Notes under the pieces: generated by a model
Database searches by the model: none
What the model was told of the DNA's origin: nothing
Seen by the model: only the letters and a program-made list of their open reading frames with translations
Part shown: positions 25,759 through 34,253 of the stretch, one piece after another
How the letters are laid out: every line of letters starts with the position of its first letter
How positions within the stretch are numbered: the stretch's first letter is position 1
DNA from: an uncultured Phycisphaerales bacterium
GTDB lineage: Bacteria > Planctomycetota > Phycisphaerae > Phycisphaerales > UBA1924
Assembly (NCBI GenBank): GCA_937871915.1
Contig: CALMPG010000189.1
Location: 1-41,900, forward strand
Direction of reading: 5' to 3'
DNA length: 41,900 bases
Translations under genes and position numbers: made by a program

Positions 25759-25769
25759 TCGCAATGACC

Positions 25770-25796
25770 GCCCTGCCCCGCCGACGCGGGGCGGGC
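25770..25796. terminator. Intercistronic GC hairpin
   Basis: GCCC-T-GCCCCGC (25770-25781) pairs with GCGGGGC-GGGC (25786-25796), with one bulged T and a four-base loop CGAC. It lies 12 bases past a stop and 26 before the next start. No T-tract follows. Confidence 0.5.
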
Positions 25797-25821
25797 AGAC
25801 TCCCGATCGGAGATGACGCCC

Positions 25822-27948
25822 ATGCCACGACGACTCACCCACGCACTCGCCCCACTGACCGCCGCGATCTTCCTGGCCGCCGGTGGCTGCGCCTCGCTCA
25901 ACCCCAAGCCGGACATCGACCGCGCCGCTGCGACCGTGCGGGAGCGCTCCGGGTACGCGGCCGATTGGACCGCGCCGTGGTCGGACCGGTTCGAGGCGTG
26001 GGACGGGGCTGCGCCGCTCGCGGCCGACCAGGCGATCGTGACGGCGCTCAAGAACAACCGCCGCATCAGGGCCGATGTCGAGTCGATCGCGGCGGGCCGA
26101 GCCGACCTGGTGCAGGCGGGGCTGCTCCCCAATCCCGTGGTCTCGCTGACGCTGCGCTTCCCGTTCGATCCGGTGAGCGGGGGCTCGTTTGTCGGTGCGC
26201 AGGCGGTCCAGACGCTGACGGCCCTGTGGCTCCGCGACGGCAAGATCAAGGCCGCCGACGCCCGGCTCAACTCGACCGTGCTCGATGTCTCCGACAAGGC
26301 CCTCCGGCTGGTCGCGGACGTCAAGGGGTCGCACGCGAAGATTCTGTACGGACAACGCGGCGTCACGATCACCGAGACGTCCATCCACGCCGCCACGCAA
26401 CTCGTCGAGAAGATCGAGAAGCAACGCGAGGCGGGGGCGGCGACGCAGCTCGCGGTCAACCGCGCTCGTCAACAGGTCATCACGCTCGAAGAGGAACTGC
26501 GGCGGCAGCGCCGGGAGCTAGCCAAAGAGCGGAGGCGACTCCTGGAGTTCATGGGCTTTGCCTCCGCGGCGGATGGATGGAGCGCCGCGGATGCGACCGC
26601 CGAAGAAGCATCGGACCACGAGCCTTCGCCCCCGCCCACGATCACCGAGGATGTGGTGGTCCGCCTCGTAGCCACACAGCGCCTTGACGTAGCCGCCAGT
26701 CGCGCGCTGGTTGAGGCCAGCGCGGCGGACCTGAGCATCGAAGAACGGAATCGGCTCAAGGACCTTGGGCTGGGAGTGGACTTCGAGCGGGATGTGGACG
26801 GCAAGAAGACCATCGGGCCCACGCTCGATGTGCCGATCCCGATCTTCGACAGCAACCAGGCGCAGATCGCCAAGGCCGGATCGCTCGCGAGGGCGGCACT
26901 GGCCACCCACGAAGCGATCTTGCAGAAGGGAATCCGCGAGGCGAGAACGGCGTACATCGACGCGACCGAGGCCGCCATCGCCGCGGACGAGTTCCGGCAC
27001 AGCACGCTGGGAGGCCGCGAGGACCTATCGCAGCGCCTTCACTTCAATGAGCAGAACGCCGGGGCCGCGTTCCAGGCGGGCGAGATCACGCTCATCGACT
27101 GGCTGGACGTGCTGCGCGAGCGGCAGTCGGCGATGCAGACGCTCAACGACCTGCGGCTCGACGCGGCGCTGGCCCGTATTGAGTTGGAGTACGCCGTTGG
27201 GGGACGGCTGGAAGCGCCCCCGATGGAATCCGAAGGGGCGGGCCCGGTATCGGCGACCTCCGATGACGCCAAGGTGCTCTGGGTCGGCGAGCAGCATAAG
27301 GCCGTGCATGACGGCGACTTCGGTGCCAAGGTGCGGCTCGCGGACTTGGCCAAGCAGCCCCACCTGTTCGCCATTGGGCCGCTGGCGGGACTCAAGGGCG
27401 AGATCACGGTCATCGACGGCCAGGCCGCCATTGCGACCGGCGAGGGTGGCGCAATCCAAACCGTTTCCAGCCTCGACCACGGCGCGGCGTTTCTGGTGTA
27501 CACACACGCCGCCACGTGGAAGACCGCGCCGCTGCCCGGCAGCGTGCGCACGGTCGCGGACCTGGAGACATACCTCCCTGACGCCGCGAAGGCCGCCGGG
27601 GTGCACATCGAGGCGCCGTTCGCTTTCCGCATCGAGGGCAGGGCCGAATCCTTGGCCTATCACGTCCTCAACCGGCCCGATGATGCGCCCGCAACCTTTG
27701 AGGCCCATGAGAAGTCGAAGGTGCATGCCAGCGTCGCCGGTGTGCCCGTCCGCATGATCGGGTTCTACTCCACCCAGCACCGGGGTGTCTTCACGCCCGG
27801 CGACAGCGACCTGCACGTCCACTTCGTAACCGGCGACGGCACCGCGGCTGGTCATGTCGAGACCTTCGAGCTTTCACCCGGTGCCACGATGTCCTTCGCC
27901 ATTCCTCCACCCGGCAGTGGGTCCACAACAGTCTCACCCGGGAGATGA
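25822..27948 (+). CDS. TolC-like efflux protein fused to an acetolactate-decarboxylase-like domain
   Basis: 708 residues from the ATG at 25822, which has GGAG nine bases upstream; the ATG at 25813 has no room for one. Residues 1-460 are an outer-membrane efflux lipoprotein (lipobox AGGC; coiled-coils such as ARQQVITLEEELRRQRREL; FQAGEITLIDWLDVLRERQS). Residues about 480-708 match acetolactate decarboxylase: FAIGPLAGLKGEITVIDG, VRMIGFYST, and DLHVHFVTGDGTAAGHVETF. The last holds the HxH-x10-H zinc ligand set (His665, His667, His678). No stop or start separates the parts. In the usual topology the domain would be periplasmic, far from butanediol metabolism, so a metal-binding role is my inference. 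Confidence 0.86.
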   Translation: MPRRLTHALAPLTAAIFLAAGGCASLNPKPDIDRAAATVRERSGYAADWTAPWSDRFEAWDGAAPLAADQAIVTALKNNRRIRADVESIAAGRADLVQAGLLPNPVVSLTLRFPFDPVSGGSFVGAQAVQTLTALWLRDGKIKAADARLNSTVLDVSDKALRLVADVKGSHAKILYGQRGVTITETSIHAATQLVEKIEKQREAGAATQLAVNRARQQVITLEEELRRQRRELAKERRRLLEFMGFASAADGWSAADATAEEASDHEPSPPPTITEDVVVRLVATQRLDVAASRALVEASAADLSIEERNRLKDLGLGVDFERDVDGKKTIGPTLDVPIPIFDSNQAQIAKAGSLARAALATHEAILQKGIREARTAYIDATEAAIAADEFRHSTLGGREDLSQRLHFNEQNAGAAFQAGEITLIDWLDVLRERQSAMQTLNDLRLDAALARIELEYAVGGRLEAPPMESEGAGPVSATSDDAKVLWVGEQHKAVHDGDFGAKVRLADLAKQPHLFAIGPLAGLKGEITVIDGQAAIATGEGGAIQTVSSLDHGAAFLVYTHAATWKTAPLPGSVRTVADLETYLPDAAKAAGVHIEAPFAFRIEGRAESLAYHVLNRPDDAPATFEAHEKSKVHASVAGVPVRMIGFYSTQHRGVFTPGDSDLHVHFVTGDGTAAGHVETFELSPGATMSFAIPPPGSGSTTVSPGR

Positions 27949-28029
27949 ATCCAACTGTCCGATCCCGGCCAACGCGGTCGTTCCGCGTCGGACCGCATCA
28001 GATGCACGCCTCTCTGAAAGGAACACATC

Positions 28030-29091
28030 ATGAAACGCACATCGAACACGCTCATCACCGCCGCGGCCGCGATGACTCTCCTGGCCTTTGCGGGGCACTC
28101 GATCGCCCAGCCGCAACCCGCGACTCCTCCGGCCGCCCACCCCGCCACACCACCCGCGGGCGTGGACCCGGCGACACACGCGGCACACCTCAAGCAGGCC
28201 GCCGACGCACAGCCAGGAGCGGCGGGTGACGCGAACGCCGACCTGGTCAATCAGGTCGCGGCCCTGCGTGCCGAAGTCGCCAAGCTTCGGGCAGCGCTCA
28301 TGCAGGGACACGCCGCGCAGCCTTCGGCCAACACGGGCGGTGGCATGGGGATGGGAGGGAGGGGCAGGATGCAAGGGCCCATGGGCGGCGGCCGGATGCA
28401 GCCCATGCCGTCGATGCCGGCTCAGCCCATGCCGGGGGCGGGCGGCATGGCAGGCATGTCGGGAGGTGGTGCTCAGCCTGGTGGCGCCGGCATGGGCATG
28501 GACCAGATGATGATGGGTGGAATGGGCGGCGGTGCCTCGGGCGGGGGCATGGGCGGGATGTCCGGTAGCGCGGGTGGGGGTGGCGGGATGGGCATGGACG
28601 GCATGATGAAGATGATGGGCATGGGCAACATGCCGATGGGCGGCGCGGGTAGCCCCGCGGCGATGGCCATGCCTTCGGCGCTGCCTGGGTTCCCCGGTGC
28701 CTCGCACATCTACCACGTCGGCGCGACCGGGTTTTTCCTTGATCACCCTGAACACATCACCCTGACGGTCGAGCAGCAGAACGTGCTGAGCCAGAAGAAG
28801 GAGCAGGCATTGCTCCAGCAGGCGGAGTTCCAACGGAAGACCGCGCAGGCCGAGCAGGAGTTGTGGGTGCTGACCGCGGCCGATCAGCCTGACGCGATGG
28901 CGATCGACAAGAAGGTGCAGGAGATCGCCAAACTCCAGGGCGACCAGAGGGTGGCCTTCATCCGCGCTGTCGGCGAAGCGGCCAAGGCGCTGACGGACGA
29001 CCAGCGGAAGGAACTCACCGGGATGCTCCCGCCCGCACCGACGCCGATGGCCCCTGCTGCGCCGGCGGCACCCGGGATGCCGGACATGTGA
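28030..29091 (+). CDS. Met/Gly-rich Spy/CpxP-like periplasmic protein
   Basis: 353 residues with a signal peptide ending at HSIAQPQ. A Pro/His region is followed by a Met/Gly segment (about residues 108-218) with 29 methionines in MGM, GGM and PMP patterns, a Cu(I)-chelating composition. The C-terminal helical part (LTVEQQNVLSQKKEQALLQQ ... ALTDDQRKEL) has the LTxxQ-like signature of Spy/CpxP/ZraP proteins. Such proteins are periplasmic chaperones or metal sponges. It follows the TolC-ALDC fusion by 81 bases. Confidence 0.8.
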   Translation: MKRTSNTLITAAAAMTLLAFAGHSIAQPQPATPPAAHPATPPAGVDPATHAAHLKQAADAQPGAAGDANADLVNQVAALRAEVAKLRAALMQGHAAQPSANTGGGMGMGGRGRMQGPMGGGRMQPMPSMPAQPMPGAGGMAGMSGGGAQPGGAGMGMDQMMMGGMGGGASGGGMGGMSGSAGGGGGMGMDGMMKMMGMGNMPMGGAGSPAAMAMPSALPGFPGASHIYHVGATGFFLDHPEHITLTVEQQNVLSQKKEQALLQQAEFQRKTAQAEQELWVLTAADQPDAMAIDKKVQEIAKLQGDQRVAFIRAVGEAAKALTDDQRKELTGMLPPAPTPMAPAAPAAPGMPDM

Positions 29092-29137
29092 GTCCCTCGC
29101 GTTTTCAACGCACGCACGTCATTAAAGGAGAATCGCC

Positions 29138-29482
29138 ATGACAACTCGAGATCGGAACTGCAAGCCTGGCGGATTGGTCGTGTCAACCAATGCGCCCAAG
29201 GCCAAGCGCGTCTTTGTTGCCGGCACGTTCAACGACTGGAGTCCGTCCACTCACCCGCTCAAGCGCACCGGGGATGGTCACTGGGTCTTGATGCTGGACC
29301 TGCCCCCGGGGCGGTACGAGTACAAGTTCGTCATCGACGGCCAGTGGTGCTGCGAGCAGGGGTGCGACGAGGCCTACCACGACTGCCCGGGCTGTGTGGC
29401 CAACCAGTTCGGAACAATGAACCGCGTGCTCGTTGTCGAAGACCTCGCGGAGCGCAGGGATCGAGCACGCCAACTCATCTGA
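29138..29482 (+). CDS. CBM48-like (glycogen-recognition) domain protein
   Basis: 114 residues, with AAAGGAG before the ATG. The fold signature is VFVAGTFNDWSPSTHPL ... GHWVLMLDLPPGRYEYKFVIDG, the CBM48/AMPK-beta pattern, ending FGTMNRVLVVED. Between the last strands is a Cys-rich loop, WCCEQGCDEAYHDCPGC, with five cysteines that could hold a metal. Domains of this kind bind glycogen or act as protein-protein modules. It opens the electron-transfer operon with only nine bases to the next gene, so it may be a docking subunit rather than a carbohydrate binder. Confidence 0.8.
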   Translation: MTTRDRNCKPGGLVVSTNAPKAKRVFVAGTFNDWSPSTHPLKRTGDGHWVLMLDLPPGRYEYKFVIDGQWCCEQGCDEAYHDCPGCVANQFGTMNRVLVVEDLAERRDRARQLI

Positions 29483-29491
29483 GAAAGCCGC

Positions 29492-29896
29492 ATGGACCCG
29501 GAACAGTCATATCAGGTGCGCAGCGCGTTGGTATGGGCGGCGGTGATCGCCGCCGCCCACTTCCTGCTTGGGACGAACACGCACGCCGTCCACGGACTGC
29601 ACATCCTGCTGGCTGGGCTGTTCCTGGTGCCAGTCTTGAAAGCAGCGGTAGCGCTCGAGCTGCGCGGCGGCGTAATAGCCGCCGCGGCGGTCAGTGTTCT
29701 CTACCTGGCTCACATCCTCTGGTCGTGGCGACACTCCCCGATGGCGAATCCGGACCAGTACGCGATGATCGGCGTGTACTTCGTCGTCGGCATCTCAGCC
29801 GGGAACCTCGTCAAGACCGCCAACTTCCGCAAATGGCAGCGCGATGAGGTGATTCGACGTTCATACCAGGCATCGTTGGGAGTCAAAGACAAATGA
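29492..29896 (+). CDS. Four-helix membrane protein
   Basis: 134 residues with four hydrophobic helices (near 11-27, 36-53, 59-77, 90-106) and a charged cytoplasmic tail (FRKWQRDEVIRRSY). The pattern resembles the membrane input part of sensor kinases without a kinase domain. His residues near the helices (HFLLG, HAVHGLHILLA, HILWSWRH) could bind haem or metal. Its stop overlaps the next start as ATGA, so it is translationally coupled to the reductase. I know no named family. Confidence 0.7.
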   Translation: MDPEQSYQVRSALVWAAVIAAAHFLLGTNTHAVHGLHILLAGLFLVPVLKAAVALELRGGVIAAAAVSVLYLAHILWSWRHSPMANPDQYAMIGVYFVVGISAGNLVKTANFRKWQRDEVIRRSYQASLGVKDK

Positions 29897-31659
29897 TCCG
29901 ACCATGCCGCGCAGTCATGTTTGCCGCAGTGACGGCGCTGATGCTCCCCATTTCCGCGTATGGGCAGGTCAGCCCGGAGGAGCACGCCAGGCACCACCCG
30001 GGTGCCGCCCCCGCCGGTGGCCAGCCCGCTGGGCAGCAGCCGTCGCAGCCAGGCCCAGGGGCGGGCGGGATGATGGAGGGCATGGGGGAGATGATGAAGA
30101 ACATGGGCGCGCCCACGCCCAAGGCGCTCTACCCATCGTTGATGGACCTGCCCGACCTTCCGCCCGAGAAGCGTGAGGAAGTACAACGCGCCGCCCACGA
30201 GCGGATGAAGAGCGGCACGGACCTCTTGGCACTGGGGCTGGACCAGCTTGTCAAGGCCGCGCCCACGACCGACTACGCGGCGATGCAGGAGGCGGTCGCC
30301 AAGCTCCGCGAAGGTCTGGCACGATTCGACAGCGGCTTGGCGGCGCACCGGGCGATCGCCGAAGGCAAGGACCCGCGGGCGTTGGCGATGCAGTGGTTCA
30401 AGGGTCAGATGAACCTGCCCGGTCCGCCGGCTGCGGCGGCCTCGCACGGCCTGTGGGGCATGTCGTGGGAGCACCTGGTCGGGATGGCGCTCCTGATCGC
30501 CTTCGCGGCGGCGATGATCGTGATGTACTTCTTCAAGATGCAACGGGCCGCGAGGCTCCTGCAACAGCTCGCGACCGCGCCGCCGCGCTCTTGGGGTGGC
30601 TCGCTGCGGGTCACCCGGGTCTTCGCTGAGACGCCGGTGATCAAGACTTTCCGGCTCGTCGATCCCGCTGGCGGCCCAATCCCCTTCACGTTCCTCGCCG
30701 GACAGTTCCTCACGCTGACGATGGCCAAGGACGGGCGAACCGTCAAGCGCTCCTACACCATCGCCTCGTCTCCGGCGCAGCGCGACTACGTCGAGATCAC
30801 CGTCAAACGCGAGGACCAGGGGGTCGTCTCCCGGTACCTCTGCGACGAGGTCAAAGAGGGTGCGCTGCTTCAGGTCTCCGCGCCGCAGGGCGTCTTCACC
30901 TTCACAGGCACCGAGGCCGACAGCATCGTTCTCATCGGTGCCGGCGTCGGTGCCACACCGCTCATGAGCGTGGTCCGCTTCTTGACCGACCGCGGCTGGG
31001 CCAAGCCGATCTACTTCGTGCTCTCGTTCCGCACGCCCGAGGAGTACCTCTTCCGCGAAGAACTCGAGTACCTCCAGCGACGTCATCCCAACCTGCACGT
31101 GTCGCCCACCATGAGCCGTGCGGACGGCGCGGGGGGGACGGGTGGGGTGGCATGGACAGGGGCCAAGGGACGGTTGAGCAAGGAGTTCATCACCCAGAGC
31201 GTTCCCGACGTGACCAAGCGGCGCGTCCATGTCTGCGGCCCCGCCGCCATGATGGACTCGGCACGTGCGATTCTTCTGGAGTTGGGCGTCCCGAGCGACC
31301 GGATTCGAACCGAGGCGTTCGGTCCCGCGGAGAAGCCGCACGAGCGGCAGGCCGCGGTGCAGGCGGCGATGGCCGAGGCCCCATCCGCCGCCTCGCCTTC
31401 TCCGCAGGTCGCGTTCACGATTTCGGGCAAGTCCGCGCCGCTCCCCTCGGGCACGACCGTGCTCGAAGCCGCCGAGCACGTCGGCGTCTCGATTGACGCC
31501 TCCTGCCGCGCCGGCACGTGCGGCACCTGCAAGGTCAGGCTCCTGAAGGGCTCGGTCACGATGGCCGTCGAGGACTCGCTCGCGGCCGACGAGAAGGCCC
31601 GCGGGATCATCCTCGCGTGCCAAGCCAAGGCCACCGCGAACATCGAGGTGGAGGCATAG
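29893..31659 (+). CDS. Met-rich periplasmic domain/TM/ferredoxin reductase/[2Fe-2S] fusion
   Basis: 588 residues. A signal peptide ends at AYGQV. A His/Met-rich stretch (HARHH; MMEGMGEMMKNM, 31-72) and a helical part lead to one transmembrane helix (about 197-215). A ferredoxin-NAD(P)H reductase module follows (235-480): flavin motif RSYTIASSP at 286-294, nucleotide loop GAGVGATP at 349-356, and CGP at 448-450. The C-terminus is a plant-type [2Fe-2S] ferredoxin (Cys538, Cys543, Cys546, Cys576; C-x4-C-x2-C-x29-C). The orientation puts the metal-rich part outside and the redox part in the cytosol. It would pass electrons from NAD(P)H to a membrane partner; the next gene encodes a b-type membrane protein. 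Confidence 0.88.
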   Translation: MIRPCRAVMFAAVTALMLPISAYGQVSPEEHARHHPGAAPAGGQPAGQQPSQPGPGAGGMMEGMGEMMKNMGAPTPKALYPSLMDLPDLPPEKREEVQRAAHERMKSGTDLLALGLDQLVKAAPTTDYAAMQEAVAKLREGLARFDSGLAAHRAIAEGKDPRALAMQWFKGQMNLPGPPAAAASHGLWGMSWEHLVGMALLIAFAAAMIVMYFFKMQRAARLLQQLATAPPRSWGGSLRVTRVFAETPVIKTFRLVDPAGGPIPFTFLAGQFLTLTMAKDGRTVKRSYTIASSPAQRDYVEITVKREDQGVVSRYLCDEVKEGALLQVSAPQGVFTFTGTEADSIVLIGAGVGATPLMSVVRFLTDRGWAKPIYFVLSFRTPEEYLFREELEYLQRRHPNLHVSPTMSRADGAGGTGGVAWTGAKGRLSKEFITQSVPDVTKRRVHVCGPAAMMDSARAILLELGVPSDRIRTEAFGPAEKPHERQAAVQAAMAEAPSAASPSPQVAFTISGKSAPLPSGTTVLEAAEHVGVSIDASCRAGTCGTCKVRLLKGSVTMAVEDSLAADEKARGIILACQAKATANIEVEA

Positions 31660-31662
31660 CCA

Positions 31663-32424
31663 ATGCAGGAACGCGAACGCCCCATCGTGACCGGCCTCGT
31701 CTTGCTCCTAGTGGTGCTGACGCTGGGGTTCTACATCCACCGCGACCCGCGATTCCCCGGAAGTCTGACGGGCGGGGTGCTGGGGATCTCAGCCGCGGCG
31801 CTGATGCTCGTGCCGCTGGTCTACCTCATCATCAAGCGCATCCCACCCCTGAAACGCGTCATCACGCCCGCGGTGTCGATGCGCACGCTGCTGGCGATCC
31901 ACATCTACGCGGGCGTGCTCGCCCCGATCCTGGGCATCCTGCACAGCGGCCACAAGTTCCAGAGCCCGCTGGGGATCGCGCTGACCACGATGATGGTCAT
32001 CGTGGCGCTCAGCGGCTTCGTCGGTCGCTACCTCATGGCCCAGATCACGGCGGGCGCCCGCGACCAACAGCAACTGCTCAGCGGCCTACGCCGCGAGTAC
32101 GACCGCGTCGCCGATGACCTGGTGCAGAGCCCCAACCAGGCCGCAACACTGCGACCCCTCGCGGGCTTCTTCACACGGCTTGCCGCTCCATTCTTCGTGA
32201 GAGACAGGTCCGGGCCGACGGGCATTCCTCCTGCGGCAGTCCGCGCCCTGCGGCTTTCCGAGTCGATGGCGGACTTGGAATACGCGATCAAGACCCGCGA
32301 GGTGGCCAAGGCCGCGTTCGGCCGGTGGCTCGCGTGCCACATCGTCATCGCGATCGTCCTGTACGCGCTGCTGGCGGTGCACGTGTGGTCGGTGTGGTAC
32401 TTCGGAATCCGGTGGCTCGCATGA
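31663..32424 (+). CDS. Cytochrome-b-like membrane protein
   Basis: 253 residues with five hydrophobic segments (near 8-26, 35-58, 75-95, 102-124, 228-248). Histidines lie in helix 3 and just after it (LLAIHIYAGVL, ILHSGHKF) and in helix 5 (CHIVIAIVL, LLAVHVWSV), allowing two bis-His b haems across the membrane, as in ferric-reductase and NADPH-oxidase-like proteins. A long soluble segment lies between helices 4 and 5. It is three bases after the reductase stop and overlaps the multihaem gene as ATGA. Haem binding is inferred from His placement. Confidence 0.75.
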   Translation: MQERERPIVTGLVLLLVVLTLGFYIHRDPRFPGSLTGGVLGISAAALMLVPLVYLIIKRIPPLKRVITPAVSMRTLLAIHIYAGVLAPILGILHSGHKFQSPLGIALTTMMVIVALSGFVGRYLMAQITAGARDQQQLLSGLRREYDRVADDLVQSPNQAATLRPLAGFFTRLAAPFFVRDRSGPTGIPPAAVRALRLSESMADLEYAIKTREVAKAAFGRWLACHIVIAIVLYALLAVHVWSVWYFGIRWLA

Positions 32425-33206
32425 AACTCATCGAAGTCATCTACGGAGTCGTGACGGTGGCCGCGCTCGGCGTGGCGGTCGCTGTCCCCTACCTCACGCA
32501 CGAGCGGGGCTCAAGGTCCGTGCCCGGCTGGCAACAGATGGTCAACCCGGGCGATCTCTCCGCCAAGCACCAGTTCCTCGCCGCCCCCCCCTTCGATTGC
32601 GAGTCCTGCCACACGCCGCACCAGGGCCCGACGGCCGACAAGTGCATCGCCTGCCATGCCAACAACCAACCGCTCCTCTCCAAGCAGACGACGGCGTTCC
32701 ACGCGGACTTGGGCGGGGGGGGCGGTGATTGCCGCGGCTGCCACGTCGAGCACCAGGGCGTGGCCGCCCGGCCGACCACGATGGACCACACGGTTCTGGC
32801 CGCGATCGGTGTGAAGACCCACCCGCTCCCGCCCGGCGTCTCGCTCGCGTCCCTCCCCATCGCCCACCCGCGCATCCGGCCCGAGGAAACCGCCCTCGAC
32901 TGCAACGCCTGCCACGCGAACCAGGACCCGCACCGCACGCTCTTCGGGATCGACTGCGCCTCCTGCCACGCCGCGAGCATCGCTCAGGGCGGCTGGACCA
33001 TCCCCGAGTTCCGCCACCCTTCGCCCCTCTCGACCGACTGCAACCAGTGCCACCAGGCCCCGCCGAGCCATTACATGGAGCACTTCCAGATGGTCTCCAT
33101 GACCGTGGCCCGCGTGGAGCACGCGGATGTGTCGCAGTGCTTCCTCTGCCACCAGACCAACGCATGGAACGACATCAGGGGTGTGGGCTGGTACAAGCAC
33201 CATTGA
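32421..33206 (+). CDS. Seven-haem c-type cytochrome
   Basis: 261 residues from the ATG at 32421. One N-terminal membrane anchor (VIYGVVTVAALGVAVAVPYL). Seven CxxCH sites are present: CESCH, CIACH, CRGCH, CNACH, CASCH, CNQCH and CFLCH. Many further His residues could be distal ligands. The first motif lies in DCESCHTPHQG, typical of cytochrome c3/NapC-like families. It would sit in the periplasm and pass electrons from the b-type protein to an acceptor. It is the last gene of the coupled operon 29138-33206. Confidence 0.92.
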   Translation: MKLIEVIYGVVTVAALGVAVAVPYLTHERGSRSVPGWQQMVNPGDLSAKHQFLAAPPFDCESCHTPHQGPTADKCIACHANNQPLLSKQTTAFHADLGGGGGDCRGCHVEHQGVAARPTTMDHTVLAAIGVKTHPLPPGVSLASLPIAHPRIRPEETALDCNACHANQDPHRTLFGIDCASCHAASIAQGGWTIPEFRHPSPLSTDCNQCHQAPPSHYMEHFQMVSMTVARVEHADVSQCFLCHQTNAWNDIRGVGWYKHH

Positions 33207-33277
33207 TACCGATGGGGGACCTGCCGACGAAAGGGCGGACCACATCGTCAGGAGTCTCGTCCGAAAGAAGGCACGCC

Positions 33278-33739
33278 ATGAGTCATGGGGTTTCAAGAAA
33301 GGCGCAGATTCGAGATGCGGGAAGGCACTTCACCGGCGATCGAAGGCACCGCGAGGCGTCCGGTCGCACCCCGCCGTTGCGGCTCGTGATCGCAGCCGCG
33401 ATGGCGTTGGTGGTCGTCGTCACCTCTGCCGCCCTCGTGCTGACCATGCCGGCTTGGGTGCCCCAAACGAACACGCGTCCCGAGCGTACTCCACCTCCGT
33501 TGCCGCTGTTCGACTCACCCGTCATGGCAGGACTACCGCCCCCCGGTCCGTCGACGCGCGTGCCTGTGAATCCTCTTGATCGGTTCACCGGCAAGCCGAT
33601 CACGGCGTCCTCGCCGACCATTCCGTACAAGGGCTATGTCGTCGCCTTCTGTTGTCCCCACAGCACCGGCTACCGCGGCGGTTGGGACCGTCTCAGTGAA
33701 GCAGAGAAGGACACCTATGTCCGCGGATTCCTCAAATGA
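33278..33739 (+). CDS. Membrane-anchored YHS-like metal-site protein
   Basis: 153 residues from the ATG at 33278 (AAGAAGG upstream). A basic N-terminus and one membrane helix (LRLVIAAAMALVVVVTSAAL) lead to a Pro-rich linker. The C-terminal YHS/TRASH-like module is NPLDRFTGKPI ... YKGYVVAFCCPHSTGYR, then GGWDRLSEAEKDTYVRGFL. The adjacent Cys pair and the TGKPI loop match the metal site of the 24847 protein and of YHS domains. It is probably periplasmic. Confidence 0.75.
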   Translation: MSHGVSRKAQIRDAGRHFTGDRRHREASGRTPPLRLVIAAAMALVVVVTSAALVLTMPAWVPQTNTRPERTPPPLPLFDSPVMAGLPPPGPSTRVPVNPLDRFTGKPITASSPTIPYKGYVVAFCCPHSTGYRGGWDRLSEAEKDTYVRGFLK

Positions 33740-33749
33740 GAGCATAACC

Positions 33750-34253
33750 ATGGAGCAAAAAGCGCGACAAGGTATTCAAAGACAGCATCAATCGTGTCCG
33801 AGTGCAACCGCGGGGGGAAACGGGCCCGCAAAACCGCATGGCACACTCCGACGGATCGGCATTGTCGCGGGCGATGTCCTTTTCCTCGCCCTGGTTGGGG
33901 CAGTCTCAATGACGGCGATGCACATGGCGCACATGACCGAATGGGGATTTGCTGTGGAGGTGGCGATCGGCATGGCGGTCGCGATGCTCGTGCAGATCAT
34001 CCTGGCGTGGCTGGCCGCTCCGCTGCTCGGTTCCATTGAAACGATGGTGCCGTCGATGCTCGTGGCCACGATTGCACCGATGGCGATCTGCCTCCTGCAC
34101 GGCAGCGGATGCGTACTCACCTGGTCAGGAGCGCTTCTGATCGGCGCGGCCTCTGGTGTTTTCGCTTTTTCCCTTCTCGCTGTGTACGGCGCGTCGTGTC
34201 GGCGCTGGGCCCGCACGGCGGGAGGCACCACTTCTGGAAGGGCACACCCATGA
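33750..34253 (+). CDS. Polytopic membrane protein of unknown family
   Basis: 167 residues from the ATG at 33750; an in-frame ATG at 33717 overlaps the upstream gene. Four hydrophobic helices (VAGDVLFLALVGAVSM; VAIGMAVAMLVQIILAWLAA; VATIAPMAICLL; GALLIGAASGVFAFSLLAVYG). Met/His spacing at MTAMHMAHMTE suggests a metal-binding loop. Its stop overlaps the methyltransferase start (ATGA). I do not recognise the family. Confidence 0.65.
   Translation: MEQKARQGIQRQHQSCPSATAGGNGPAKPHGTLRRIGIVAGDVLFLALVGAVSMTAMHMAHMTEWGFAVEVAIGMAVAMLVQIILAWLAAPLLGSIETMVPSMLVATIAPMAICLLHGSGCVLTWSGALLIGAASGVFAFSLLAVYGASCRRWARTAGGTTSGRAHP

Noticed and set aside
34109..34250. Earlier start for the methyltransferase
   Set aside because: It would overlap most of the end of the membrane gene; the ATGA overlap at 34250 is the normal coupled arrangement.
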